Assembly: GCF_031954525.1 (NCBI RefSeq)
Contig: NZ_CP134867.1
Span: 1,240,001 to 1,304,000 of the forward strand
Direction: 5' to 3'
DNA length: 64,000 nt
Source: Dyella sp. BiH032
GTDB lineage: Bacteria > Pseudomonadota > Gammaproteobacteria > Xanthomonadales > Rhodanobacteraceae
The position numbers were made by a program, and so were the translations under genes. This document shows positions 51,366-59,868 of this stretch, piece by piece. How positions within the stretch are numbered: the stretch's first letter is position 1; every line of letters starts with the position of its first letter. A model generated the notes under the pieces. That model made no database searches. It saw only the letters and a list, made by a program, of their open reading frames with translations, and had not been told where the DNA came from.

Positions 51366-51870
51366 CGGCCCCTCATCCCGCCTTCTCCCCGGAGGGGAGA
51401 AGGAGAAGTGATGGACTGAGGCGAAAACTAAACAAGAGCGAGCGAAGCGACGCTCCGTGACGCTCTTGATTTTCCGGGTTCCCTTCGCGGCGGTGAGGGC
51501 TGGACGATCAGGCCGCCGAAGGCGGGCGGGGACAGGACGTCCCCGCCTTTTCGATTCGGGCATGGATGCCCGATCGAAAAGCCCGGCGAGCCCTCAACGC
51601 ACCCGGAGCAGCGTAGGCTGCGGAGGGCGCCGCGCAGGGTGCCTTTTCTTCTTGGTTACTTCTTCTTTGGGCAAGCAAAGAAGAAGTAACTCGCTCTCCG
51701 GCAGGAGAGCGAAACCCTCGCCCCGCACGGGGCGAGACCAGACTGGCGACCACCTCGCGACCACCGAGCCATGACGCCACTGGATGACTCGCCGCGCTCG
51801 CCCCTTCGGGGCCGCCCTCCGGGCGTTCTCCGCACTTCGCGCCCTCTCCGGCCCACGCCGGAACGACCAG
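51366..51870 (-). repeat. Long modular hairpin repeat, copy F (inverted)
   Basis: Inverted like copy B. It has the terminal CTTCTCCCC hairpin, the conserved block, GGGGAC, CTTTTCGA-type, GTTACTTCTTC and CGCTCTCC hairpins and the module containing CCACTGGATGACTC. M1 is absent, as in copy C. Between it and the RDD operon lies a C/A-rich tract (51931-51990: 34 C, 15 A of 60), the complement of the G/T-rich tract seen left of copy C. Confidence 0.85.
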
Positions 51871-51990
51871 CAGCCCGACGATGAGCCCAGCATCGTGCAC
51901 CTCTCTCGCACGAGAGCGAGAAAACGAAGCCCAGCCACCGGCACCAGGCACCCCCACCGCAACCGCCATGCAGCCATCCCCAAACCCCCA

Positions 51991-51996
51991 TATACT
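51991..51996 (+). promoter_or_regulatory. Candidate -10 element of the RDD-MoxR operon
   Basis: TATACT matches the -10 consensus at 5 of 6 positions, 52 bases before the first gene. No convincing -35 is visible in the C/A-rich DNA upstream. Confidence 0.4.
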
Positions 51997-52048
51997 CGCC
52001 ACTCAGTGCCTGTCATGGGGGCTGGCACGCATCCACAAGGACGGAAGC

Positions 52049-52552
52049 ATGGAAAAGGAACAGAACTGGTACGCCGCACCGCAGGCCGCGGTCGCCGACG
52101 TAGGGGGCCTCTCGGCGTCGGATCTCGAAGCGCGCAAAGCCAGTCGCGGACAGCGGCTCGCCGCCGCCATTCTCGACGGCGTCATCGTAGGTGTCGGCAC
52201 GATCCTGGCCGTCATTGGCGGCTCCGCCGCCAGCCGTGGCGACGGCGGCGTCGTCGCCATCGCGGTGGGCGCCCTGCTCATCCTCGGTGTATTCGTCGTC
52301 AACTGCGTACTGCTGCACCAGAACGGCCAGACCATCGGCAAGCGCGTGCTCGGCTTGAAGATCGTGCGCACCAATGGCGACCGCATCGGCCTGGGCCGCA
52401 TCATCGGCATGCGCATCATCCCGATCAGCCTGCTCGGCGCGATCCCGTACCTGGGCGGCCTGATCTCGCTGACGGACTCGCTGATGATCTTCGGCAACGA
52501 GCGCCGCTGCCTGCACGATCTGATCGCGGACACCATCGTCATCACCGAGTGA
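52049..52552 (+). CDS. RDD-family membrane protein (first)
   Basis: 167 residues. A short polar N terminus is followed by the RDD domain: SRGQRLAAAILDGVIVG (conserved Arg and Asp), a second hydrophobic helix, then GQTIGKRVLGLKIVR and DLIADTIVI. The function is unknown; some RDD proteins are linked to Na+/H+ transport. GGA precedes ATG 52049. First gene of a seven-gene coupled operon; it overlaps the next gene by one base (TGATG). Confidence 0.85.
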   Translation: MEKEQNWYAAPQAAVADVGGLSASDLEARKASRGQRLAAAILDGVIVGVGTILAVIGGSAASRGDGGVVAIAVGALLILGVFVVNCVLLHQNGQTIGKRVLGLKIVRTNGDRIGLGRIIGMRIIPISLLGAIPYLGGLISLTDSLMIFGNERRCLHDLIADTIVITE

Positions 52553-53232
52553 TGCTGGATACGCTCCGGCAGATCGAAACGCCGGAAGGCGTGTTCCTTC
52601 GCCTGCGCGCGGCGGGCGCCCTGCCGCGCGCGCAGGCGTGGACGATCGATTTCGTGCTGCGCATGATGGTGTTCTGGATCGCGATGATTCCGTTGTCGCT
52701 GCTCGGGACAGCGGGCATGGGCGTGGGCACGCTGCTACTGTTCGCGCTGATGTGGATCTACGCGGTGGTGTGCGAGGTGTGGTTCGGCGGCCAGACCCTG
52801 GGCAAGCGCGCCCTTGGCCTGCGCGTGGTCAGCGCCGACGGCGCGCCGGTCACGCTGGTGCCGTCGGTGGTGCGCAACCTGCTGCGCGTGGTGGACATCC
52901 TGCCGGGCGTCTATGCGGTGGGCCTGGCCAGCACATTGATCGACCCGTATGGGCGGCGCCTGGGCGACGTGATCGCCGGCACCATGGTGATCCACGGCGG
53001 CGAACTGCCCGCAGGCAGCCAGGTGCCGGCGGTGCCCGCGATCGCGCCTCCTCCCGGCCTCGCCGCGGAAGAACAAGCCGTGATCGTGGAATTCGCCGAA
53101 CGCTGCGCGCAGCTGACGCCGCAGCGCCAACAGGAACTGGCCGACCTGCTGCAGCCGGTCACCGGATGCACCGGCGACGCCGGCGTGCAGCGACTTCTCG
53201 GCTACGCCAACTGGCTGCTGGGACGCACATGA
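52552..53232 (+). CDS. RDD-family membrane protein (second)
   Basis: 226 residues. The RDD domain shows RAQAWTIDFVLRMMVF, a hydrophobic hairpin, then GGQTLGKRALGLRVVSADG and DPYGRRLGDVIAGTMVIHG. A hydrophilic C-terminal tail (about 155-226) is mostly helical (LTPQRQQELADLLQP). This longer form is typical of RDD proteins next to SpoIIM and MoxR genes. Its stop overlaps the next ATG (ATGA). Confidence 0.88.
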   Translation: MLDTLRQIETPEGVFLRLRAAGALPRAQAWTIDFVLRMMVFWIAMIPLSLLGTAGMGVGTLLLFALMWIYAVVCEVWFGGQTLGKRALGLRVVSADGAPVTLVPSVVRNLLRVVDILPGVYAVGLASTLIDPYGRRLGDVIAGTMVIHGGELPAGSQVPAVPAIAPPPGLAAEEQAVIVEFAERCAQLTPQRQQELADLLQPVTGCTGDAGVQRLLGYANWLLGRT

Positions 53233-54212
53233 AACAGGAACGCTTCGCCGCGCTGCACAGCGACGGATGGGACGAACTGCAGCGCTGGCTCGACCTGGTC
53301 GACGCGAAGCAGCGGCAGACCCTGCGTGATCCGCGCGCCAACGGTTTTCCGGCGGAATACCGCCGGCTCTGTCATCACCTTGCGTTGGCGCGTGCGCGTG
53401 GTTACAGCCGCGAGGTGACCGACCGCCTGCAGCGCATGGTGCAGCAGGGGCACCGGCTGCTGTACCGGCCGCCTGCGCCGCGCTGGCATCGCGCGCTGAT
53501 GTTCCTGGTCGCCGGTTTTCCGCGCCTGGTGCGCGCCGAATGGCGTTGCATGGCCGCGGCGGCGGCGCTGTTCCTGGTGCCCGCGCTCGGCTGCCTGATC
53601 GCCTTGCAGTTCCACCCCGAATGGGCGCACTCGCTCTTTGGCAGCGCGCAGCTGGCCGAATTCGAGAAGATGTACGACCCATCGAACGCGAAGATCGGCC
53701 GCAGCAGCGGCACCGACCTGGCGATGTTCGGTGTCTACGTGATGAACAACGTCAGCATCGCGTTCCGCACGTTTGCTTCAGGCCTGGTGTTCGGCGTCGG
53801 CGCGGTCTATGTGCTCGGCGCCAACGGCGTGATCATCGGCGGCGTGGCCGGTCATCTCACGCAGATGGGCTATGGCGGCCCGTTCTGGCGCTTCGTCGTG
53901 GCGCACGCTGCCTTCGAGCTGACCGCGCTGGTCATCGCCGGCGGCGCGGGACTCAAGCTGGGCCTCACCCTGTTGGCACCGGGCCGCCGCCGGCGCGGCC
54001 CGGCGATGGTCGCTGCCGGCTGGGTCGGCGCGCAGCTGGCGCTGGGCGCCTTCGCCATGCTGGTGATCGCGGCCGCGATCGAAGCATTCTGGTCGTCGGT
54101 CGCGGGATTTCCGGACTCGTTGAAGTTCGGCAGCGCCGCGCTGCTCTGGCTGCTGGTGCTGTGGTGGCTGGCACGCGGTGGCATGGGCATGGAGGCCGCG
54201 GATGGAGCTTGA
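53229..54212 (+). CDS. SpoIIM-family (stage II sporulation protein M-like) membrane protein
   Basis: 327 residues. A helical cytoplasmic N-terminal part (about 1-95, W-EL---LD-V with YRRLCHHLALARARGYS) precedes five to six membrane helices with the SpoIIM/DUF95 pattern MYVMNN-SIAF-TFASGLVFGVG--YVL--NGVIIG near 175-205 and AHAAFELTALVIAGGAGL. In this non-sporulating organism it belongs to the MoxR operon; the role is unknown. It overlaps the next gene by 11 bases. Confidence 0.88.
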   Translation: MKQERFAALHSDGWDELQRWLDLVDAKQRQTLRDPRANGFPAEYRRLCHHLALARARGYSREVTDRLQRMVQQGHRLLYRPPAPRWHRALMFLVAGFPRLVRAEWRCMAAAAALFLVPALGCLIALQFHPEWAHSLFGSAQLAEFEKMYDPSNAKIGRSSGTDLAMFGVYVMNNVSIAFRTFASGLVFGVGAVYVLGANGVIIGGVAGHLTQMGYGGPFWRFVVAHAAFELTALVIAGGAGLKLGLTLLAPGRRRRGPAMVAAGWVGAQLALGAFAMLVIAAAIEAFWSSVAGFPDSLKFGSAALLWLLVLWWLARGGMGMEAADGA

Positions 54213-55713
54213 GCGCATCACCGTCGCACTGCGCCCTCGTACCGCGCGCGAGGCGGTCGACCTGGGCGCGGCGATGCTGCGCGCGCATGCCAGGGCGGTG
54301 TGGTCGGCCTGGTTCGCCTGCAGCCTGCCGGTGGTGGCGGTGTGCATCGCAGCGGGCTGGTTGCTGCAATGGCCGTGGCTCGCCACCTTGCTGATCTGGT
54401 GGCTGCTGCCGCTGTTCGACCGCGTGCCGCTGTACGTGCTGTCGCGCGCGGTGTTCGAGCGCGCGCCACGCTGGCGCGAGACGCTGCGCGGCCAGCGCCA
54501 GTGGCCTTGGGGCGGCACCATCGCCGCGGTGACCTGGCGGCGCATCGACAGCCATCGCACGTTGCGTTTCCCGATGGAGCTGCTGGAGGGCCTGCCGTCC
54601 AGGCAGCGTCGTGAACGCTGGCGCGTGCTGCGGCGGCCGATCGGCACCGACGCATCGGCCCTGGCCTTCGGCTGCCTGGAGCTGTCGGTGGTGCTGTTCG
54701 TGGGCATGTTCCTGTGCGTGGCGCTGTTCATTCCGCCGGAGCTGATGCCCGACTGGCTGCGCGGCTCGATCGGCGGCGTCGCCCGGCGCACGCCGGAGGT
54801 GACGGGCGCCTTGATCGCCGCGACGGCCTACGTGGCCTGGAGCGCCATCGAGCCGCTGCATGTGGCCGCCGGTTTCGCGCTCTATCTCAACCGCCGCACG
54901 CAATTGGAAGCCTGGGACGTCGATCTGGCCTTCCGCCGCCTGCGCGATCACTGGCTCGCTGCCGGCCGCGGCGCCGCGCTGCTGCTCGCGCTCGCCTGCT
55001 TGTGGCCGCACGGCGCCTGGGCGCAGAAGGCGGAGGAACCGCCCGTGCAGATCGAGCACGTATTCGACCAGCCGGTCAGCGCACAGGATCAGCGTTTCGC
55101 CGAGGCGTCGGCCGAGGCTTTTCGCGATCCGCGTTTCGGCGGCGAACGCAAGGAACACCGGTGGGTGCCGCGCGAATGGTCTGTCAAGCCGAAGCCGGTG
55201 AAGATCGAGCGCATGCCGTTCGAAGGATTCGGCAATGCGGTCGCCATCGGCGTGAAGGGGCTCGTCGCGCTCGTGCTCATCGCCCTGGTGGTGGCCGTCG
55301 CGATCTTCCTGTTGCGTCGCGCAAGGCTGCCCGCTGTCGGCGTGCGCTCGCGTCACGAAGCGACGCTGGAAACGCATCTGGAAACGATCGAAGCGGAGGC
55401 ACACCTGCCCGACGACCTTGCCGCCGCCACGCGCCGCCTGTGGCAGGGCGGGCGTCGCCGCGAGGCGCTCGCGCTGTTGTACCGCGGTTGTGCCGAGGCC
55501 GTGGCCGAAGCCTTGCAGACCTCGGTCCCCGCCGACGCCACGGAGGCCGACTGCCTGCGCAGCGCGCGCCGGCTCGAAGAATCCCGCCGGCGGCGCGCGG
55601 AAACCATCGTGCGCGCTTGGCAGTACGCCGCGTACGCGGATCGTTATCCGCGCGACGAGGACTTCGAGCAACTCCTCGCCGGCTGGCCAGCCGCGGCAAG
55701 AGGTGCCGCATGA
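54202..55713 (+). CDS. DUF4129-containing membrane protein
   Basis: 503 residues. Several N-terminal membrane helices (to about 275) are followed by a periplasmic segment, another helix near 355-375 and a C-terminal cytoplasmic DUF4129 domain (LWQGGRRREALALLYRGCAEAV near 420, then RAWQYAAYADRYPRDEDFEQLL). DUF4129 proteins regularly accompany MoxR and DUF58 genes. GGAGG precedes ATG 54202; ATGA overlap with the next gene. Confidence 0.85.
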   Translation: MELERITVALRPRTAREAVDLGAAMLRAHARAVWSAWFACSLPVVAVCIAAGWLLQWPWLATLLIWWLLPLFDRVPLYVLSRAVFERAPRWRETLRGQRQWPWGGTIAAVTWRRIDSHRTLRFPMELLEGLPSRQRRERWRVLRRPIGTDASALAFGCLELSVVLFVGMFLCVALFIPPELMPDWLRGSIGGVARRTPEVTGALIAATAYVAWSAIEPLHVAAGFALYLNRRTQLEAWDVDLAFRRLRDHWLAAGRGAALLLALACLWPHGAWAQKAEEPPVQIEHVFDQPVSAQDQRFAEASAEAFRDPRFGGERKEHRWVPREWSVKPKPVKIERMPFEGFGNAVAIGVKGLVALVLIALVVAVAIFLLRRARLPAVGVRSRHEATLETHLETIEAEAHLPDDLAAATRRLWQGGRRREALALLYRGCAEAVAEALQTSVPADATEADCLRSARRLEESRRRRAETIVRAWQYAAYADRYPRDEDFEQLLAGWPAAARGAA

Positions 55714-56834
55714 ACCGCATTCCGCCGCTGGCGATCGTGCTGGCCGCACTGGCCTTGCTCGGCGTCATCGCGTTCTTCACCTTGTTCGAGCGCAAGGAAA
55801 TCACAGTGACCACGCCATCGCGCGGCGAGGCGGCCTACAACCGCTTCTTCGCGCTGGAGCGGGCGCTGGCGAAACTCGACGTGCCGGTCAGCTCGATCGC
55901 CACGTTGTCGCCGCGACGCGTGCCGCTCGCCGCGGAAGACACGCTGGTGCTCGGCGCGGGCCTGGAGCGCATCGAGGTAAACGACGCCGAGCGCATCGCC
56001 GAATGGGTGCGCGGCGGCGGCCATCTCGTGCTCTCGCCGGGGCCGGCGGACGAAGCCTCCCACACGCCGCTGTTCGAGGCGCTGGACATGCTCGCGCCTG
56101 AGCGCGCGGGCGATGGCTGCACGCGTCTCGTCGCTGAGGCGGCCGCTTCCGCGAAGGAAGGCGGCAATTTCGAGCTGTGCGGTCCGCGATTCCGGCTCAA
56201 TGATGAAGCTGCCGAGAACCTGGATGCCTGGGTGGGCGACGATCGGCAGGGCTATGCGTTCGCGCGAATCACCGTCGGCGACGGGCAGGTGAGCCTGCTT
56301 TCCAACCTCGCCCCCCTGTCGAACCGCTCGCTGAGCCATCTCGCGCAACAGCGTTTCGCGTGGCGTTTGCTTATGCCGTTCGAGCGCGACGGACACGTCT
56401 GGCTGCTCTACGCCTTGGATGGCCCGTCGTTCTGGCTGGCGCTGTTCACGCGCGGCTGGCCTGGCCTGGTCGCGCTCACGCTGCTGCTGCTGGCCTGGAT
56501 GGCCGCGCGCGGCGAGCGGCTCGGACCGCTCATGCCCGCGCCGCCGCTGCAACGGCGCGCGCTGCTGGAGCACGTGCAGGCCGCCGGGGAATTCCTCTAC
56601 CGCCGCGACGCCGGCCTCGGCCTGCATGGCCTGGCCTGCCGCGCCGCGCTGGCGCGCGTGCGCCGGCTGGATCCCGCCAGCGCCGGGCTGGACGGCCAGG
56701 CGCTCTACGAACGCCTGGCCGAACGCCACGGCATCGACCCCGCGCAACTGGCGCGGGCTTTCCAGATTCCCGCGAACGCCGCCGCGTTCCGCGACAGCAT
56801 CGCCACCCTGGCGCGACTCAGGAGCCGCCCATGA
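55710..56834 (+). CDS. DUF4350-containing membrane protein
   Basis: 374 residues. One N-terminal helix (about 6-25) leads to an extracytoplasmic DUF4350 domain with EAAYNRFFALERALAKLDVPV near 40 and LVLGAGLERIEVNDAERIAEWVRGGGHLVL near 80 (a GATase-like region). A second helix lies near 242-262, with a cytoplasmic helical tail. A standard member of MoxR operons in Xanthomonadales; the molecular role is unknown. ATGA overlaps on both sides. Confidence 0.83.
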   Translation: MNRIPPLAIVLAALALLGVIAFFTLFERKEITVTTPSRGEAAYNRFFALERALAKLDVPVSSIATLSPRRVPLAAEDTLVLGAGLERIEVNDAERIAEWVRGGGHLVLSPGPADEASHTPLFEALDMLAPERAGDGCTRLVAEAAASAKEGGNFELCGPRFRLNDEAAENLDAWVGDDRQGYAFARITVGDGQVSLLSNLAPLSNRSLSHLAQQRFAWRLLMPFERDGHVWLLYALDGPSFWLALFTRGWPGLVALTLLLLAWMAARGERLGPLMPAPPLQRRALLEHVQAAGEFLYRRDAGLGLHGLACRAALARVRRLDPASAGLDGQALYERLAERHGIDPAQLARAFQIPANAAAFRDSIATLARLRSRP

Positions 56835-57844
56835 CGACCGATTCCACTTCTCCCGCGTTCGCGCCGGAACCCATCGCGCCGGTACCGCCGTTCGACGTAC
56901 TGGTGGCACGCATCGCCTCGCTGCGCGAGCAGGTCTCGCGCGCCTTCATCGGGCAGGAGCGCGTGTTCGACGAAGTGTTGCTGGCCCTGCTGGCCGGCGG
57001 CCACGTGCTGATCGAAGGCGTGCCGGGCCTGGGCAAGACCCTGCTGGTGCGCGCGCTGGCCGCGGCGGTGAGCTGCAGCTTCGGCCGCGTGCAGTTCACG
57101 CCCGACCTGATGCCCACCGACGTCACCGGCCATGCGATCTACGACCCGAAGGCGGAGCGCTTCCAGATCCGTCGCGGACCGGTCTTTGCCAACTTGCTGT
57201 TGGCGGATGAGATCAACCGCGCGCCGGCCAAGACGCAGGCCGCGCTGCTCGAATCCATGCAGGAAGGGCAGGTGACCATCGAGGGCCGGCGCTTCCCGCT
57301 GCCGGCGCCGTTCATGGTGGTGGCCACGCAGAACCCGATCGAGCAGGAAGGCACGTATCCGCTGCCGGAGGCGCAGCTGGACCGCTTCCTCATCAAGGTG
57401 CTGATCGACTATCCGTCGCTGGAGGACGAGAAGCGCATGGTCGACGAGGTGCTCAGCGGCCGCGTCGCGGCGGACCTGGACGTCTCCCGCGTGAACCCGG
57501 TGCTGAGCCAGCCGGAGCTGCTCGCGTTGCAGCAGGGCGTGGCCGCGCTGCGCGTCGACGCGGCGGTGATCGACTATGCCGTGCGCATCGCCCGCGGCAC
57601 GCGCGAATGGCCGGGCGTGCTCGGCGGCGCAGGTCCGCGCGGCGCGCTGGCGCTGGTGCGCCTGGCGCGTGCGCAGGCGGTGCTGGACGGCCGCGACTTC
57701 GTCACGCCGGACGACGTACGCGCAGTCGCGCTGCCCGCGCTGCGCCATCGCCTGCTGTTGGCGCCGGAGGCGCTGATCGAACGCCAGCGGCCGGACGACG
57801 TGCTGAAGGCGCTGTTGCACAAGGTCGCCGCGCCCCGCCAATGA
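56831..57844 (+). CDS. MoxR-family AAA+ ATPase
   Basis: A 337-residue AAA+ chaperone-like ATPase. Walker A GVPGLGKT lies near 62-69, Walker B LLLADEINRAP near 122-132, sensor 1 ATQNPIEQEGTYPLPEAQLDRF near 165-185 and a C-terminal lid. MoxR proteins act with VWA- or DUF58-containing partners in maturation of other protein complexes; the target here is unknown. The stop overlaps the DUF58 start by ATGA. Confidence 0.95.
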   Translation: MTTDSTSPAFAPEPIAPVPPFDVLVARIASLREQVSRAFIGQERVFDEVLLALLAGGHVLIEGVPGLGKTLLVRALAAAVSCSFGRVQFTPDLMPTDVTGHAIYDPKAERFQIRRGPVFANLLLADEINRAPAKTQAALLESMQEGQVTIEGRRFPLPAPFMVVATQNPIEQEGTYPLPEAQLDRFLIKVLIDYPSLEDEKRMVDEVLSGRVAADLDVSRVNPVLSQPELLALQQGVAALRVDAAVIDYAVRIARGTREWPGVLGGAGPRGALALVRLARAQAVLDGRDFVTPDDVRAVALPALRHRLLLAPEALIERQRPDDVLKALLHKVAAPRQ

Positions 57845-59151
57845 TGCGACCGGCTTCCGCGCTGCTGTGGCTGCTGCTCGGCTGGACCGGGCTGGGGGTG
57901 CTGGCCGCGATCGGCTGGCTGCCGCTCATCGCGTGGTTCGCCGCGGCCGCGCTGATCGGCGTGTTGGCCGCCGTCGACGCCTGGCGCCTGCGCGCCGAAC
58001 CCAGTCCGCTGGTCCAGCGCGAACTGCCGCCCGTGGTGCCGCTCGGCCCCGAGCTGGTGGTGTGGCTGCGGTTGCGTCCGCGCGGCAAGCGCCCGGTCGC
58101 GTTCGAACTGCACGATCTGCATCCGGGCGACTGGCCCGTGCGCGGCATGCCGCGCCGGCTGGTGCTGCCGCCGGGGCGCGAGCTGGCGCTCGACTATGCG
58201 CTCACGCCCAACGGCCGCGGCCGTTTCGACTTCACCGGCTGCCACTTGCGCTTGCGCTCGCCCTGGCGGCTGTGGACGCAGCGGCGTACCGCCGGCGATC
58301 CGGCGAGCCTGCGTGTCTATCCGAACTTCGCGCCACTGGCGCGCATGGCCGGCCTGAGCGTGGAAGTCGCGTCGCGCAGCGTGGGCGCCCGCCTGCAGCG
58401 GCGCCGCGGCGAAGGCACCGAGTTCCATGAATTGCGCGATTACCGGATCGGCGACAGCCTGCGCAAGATCGATTGGAAAGCCACCGCGCGCGCGTCCCGG
58501 CTGGTCTCGCGCGAATACCGGGACGAGCGCAACCAGCAGGTGGTGCTGCTATTGGATTGCGGCCGTCGCATGCTCGCGCAGGACGACCGTCTCGCGCATT
58601 TCGACCACGTGCTCAACGCCTCGCTGGCGCTCGCCTACATTGCCCTGCGCCAGGGCGACTCGGTGGGCATGCTCGCTTGCGCGGGCGAAGACCTGCGCTG
58701 GCTGCCGCCGCAGCAGGGTAGCGGCGGCATGGACATGCTGCTGGGTGCCGGCTACGACCTGCAGCCCCGGCCGGTGGCCACCGACTACCTCGCCGCCGCC
58801 AGCGCGCTGCAGTCGCGCCAGCAGCGTCGCGCCTTCGTGGTGCTGGTGACGAATGTGCGGGACGAGGACGACCAGGAATTGCGCATGGCCGTGCGGCTGC
58901 TGTCGCGCCGCCATCTGGTGCTGGTGGTGAGCCTGCGCGAACTGGCGCTGGACCAGGCCGCCGCGCACGTAGGCGAAGAGGTGGACACGGCGATCCGCGC
59001 CGCCGCGGCCATGGACTATCTCGCGCAGCGCGACGCGATGCACGATGCGCTGCGCCGCGAGGGCGTGGCGATGCTGGACGTGCGCTGCCACGAACTCTCA
59101 GGCGTCCTGGTGGAACGCTATCTGGCGGTGAAGCGCGCCGGTCGCCTGTAA
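57841..59151 (+). CDS. DUF58 family protein (VWA-like MoxR partner)
   Basis: 436 residues. Two N-terminal membrane helices (about 6-45) and a beta-rich middle lead to the DUF58 signature GEGTEFHELRDYRIGDSLRKIDWKATAR near 198-225. A von Willebrand A-like fold begins VVLLLDCGRRM near 240, where the MIDAS-type DxSxS reads DCGRR and is degenerate. It is the last gene of the operon. Three bases after its stop stands a solitary copy of the repeat module M1. Confidence 0.9.
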   Translation: MMRPASALLWLLLGWTGLGVLAAIGWLPLIAWFAAAALIGVLAAVDAWRLRAEPSPLVQRELPPVVPLGPELVVWLRLRPRGKRPVAFELHDLHPGDWPVRGMPRRLVLPPGRELALDYALTPNGRGRFDFTGCHLRLRSPWRLWTQRRTAGDPASLRVYPNFAPLARMAGLSVEVASRSVGARLQRRRGEGTEFHELRDYRIGDSLRKIDWKATARASRLVSREYRDERNQQVVLLLDCGRRMLAQDDRLAHFDHVLNASLALAYIALRQGDSVGMLACAGEDLRWLPPQQGSGGMDMLLGAGYDLQPRPVATDYLAAASALQSRQQRRAFVVLVTNVRDEDDQELRMAVRLLSRRHLVLVVSLRELALDQAAAHVGEEVDTAIRAAAAMDYLAQRDAMHDALRREGVAMLDVRCHELSGVLVERYLAVKRAGRL

Positions 59152-59153
59152 AC

Positions 59154-59186
59154 GTAGGTTGGGGTGAGCCAACAGCGAACCCAACG
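59154..59186 (+). repeat. Solitary M1 repeat module
   Basis: GTAGGTTGGGGTGAGCCAAC...GAACCCAACGG is the left-end module of the long repeat family without any of the other modules. It lies between the convergent DUF58 and GreA/GreB-like genes, beginning 3 bases after the DUF58 stop. Confidence 0.7.
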
Positions 59187-59237
59187 GCGCCGCATCGATG
59201 GAGGCCCGCTGGGATTCATTCCAACCACTAGTGATGT

Positions 59238-59744
59238 TCACGTGTCGTTGCCGTAATCGATCGCGACGATCTCCACCTTCAGATCGCCTGCGGGCCGCTG
59301 CCAGGTCACTTCGTCGCCCACCCGCGCGCCGATCAGCGCCCGTGCCAGCGGCGAGACATAGCTGACCAGCCCGTGTTCGGCATCCGCCTCGTCCTCGCCG
59401 ACGATGCGGTAGCTGTGTTCGCCTTCTTCATCCGAATCCACGGTCACGCCGGCGCCGAACGCCACGCGATCGCGCGGCTGCTGAGTCAGGTCGATCTCGA
59501 TCGCGCTGGCGACGCGCGTCTTCAGCCAGCGCAGCTCGCGCTCCAGCGCGGCCAGCTCGCCCTGCTGGGCCAGTTCCGGCTCGTCTGCCTTGAGTTCGTC
59601 GCGCCGCGCCTGCACGGTATCAAGCCGTTCGCGCAGGCGGGCCAGACCGCTCGGCGTGACGTAGTTCGGGTGCTCGCTCACCGCGATGTCCGGCAGGGCG
59701 TCGCCCGCGTTGTCGTCGGCGTCTTTCACGAAGGCACGGCTCAT
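59238..59744 (-). CDS. GreA/GreB-family elongation factor-like protein
   Basis: 168 residues. An N-terminal coiled coil (about 30-85, YVTPSGLARLRERLD) and a C-terminal FKBP-like domain (VAFGAGVTVDSDEEGE-SYRIVGEDEAD, VSPLARALIGARVGDEVTW) match GreA/GreB. The coiled-coil tip lacks the usual GD-(K/S)ENA(D/E)Y acidic motif needed for transcript cleavage, having DEPELAQQGEL instead. It may therefore bind the RNA polymerase secondary channel without cleavage activity. GGGAG 8 bases before ATG 59744 fixes the start. Confidence 0.87.
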   Translation of the reverse strand: MSRAFVKDADDNAGDALPDIAVSEHPNYVTPSGLARLRERLDTVQARRDELKADEPELAQQGELAALERELRWLKTRVASAIEIDLTQQPRDRVAFGAGVTVDSDEEGEHSYRIVGEDEADAEHGLVSYVSPLARALIGARVGDEVTWQRPAGDLKVEIVAIDYGNDT

Positions 59745-59868
59745 GGCGTTCTCCCGCGCCCCGTCTGACGGGGCGCAATACTTCATCCCTACATAGGCAT
59801 ACACATGGCGGCGCGGTGGCGCGGCTCAAGCACCGGCACTGCGCCCATCTTGGGCGGTGAAGAAGGCG

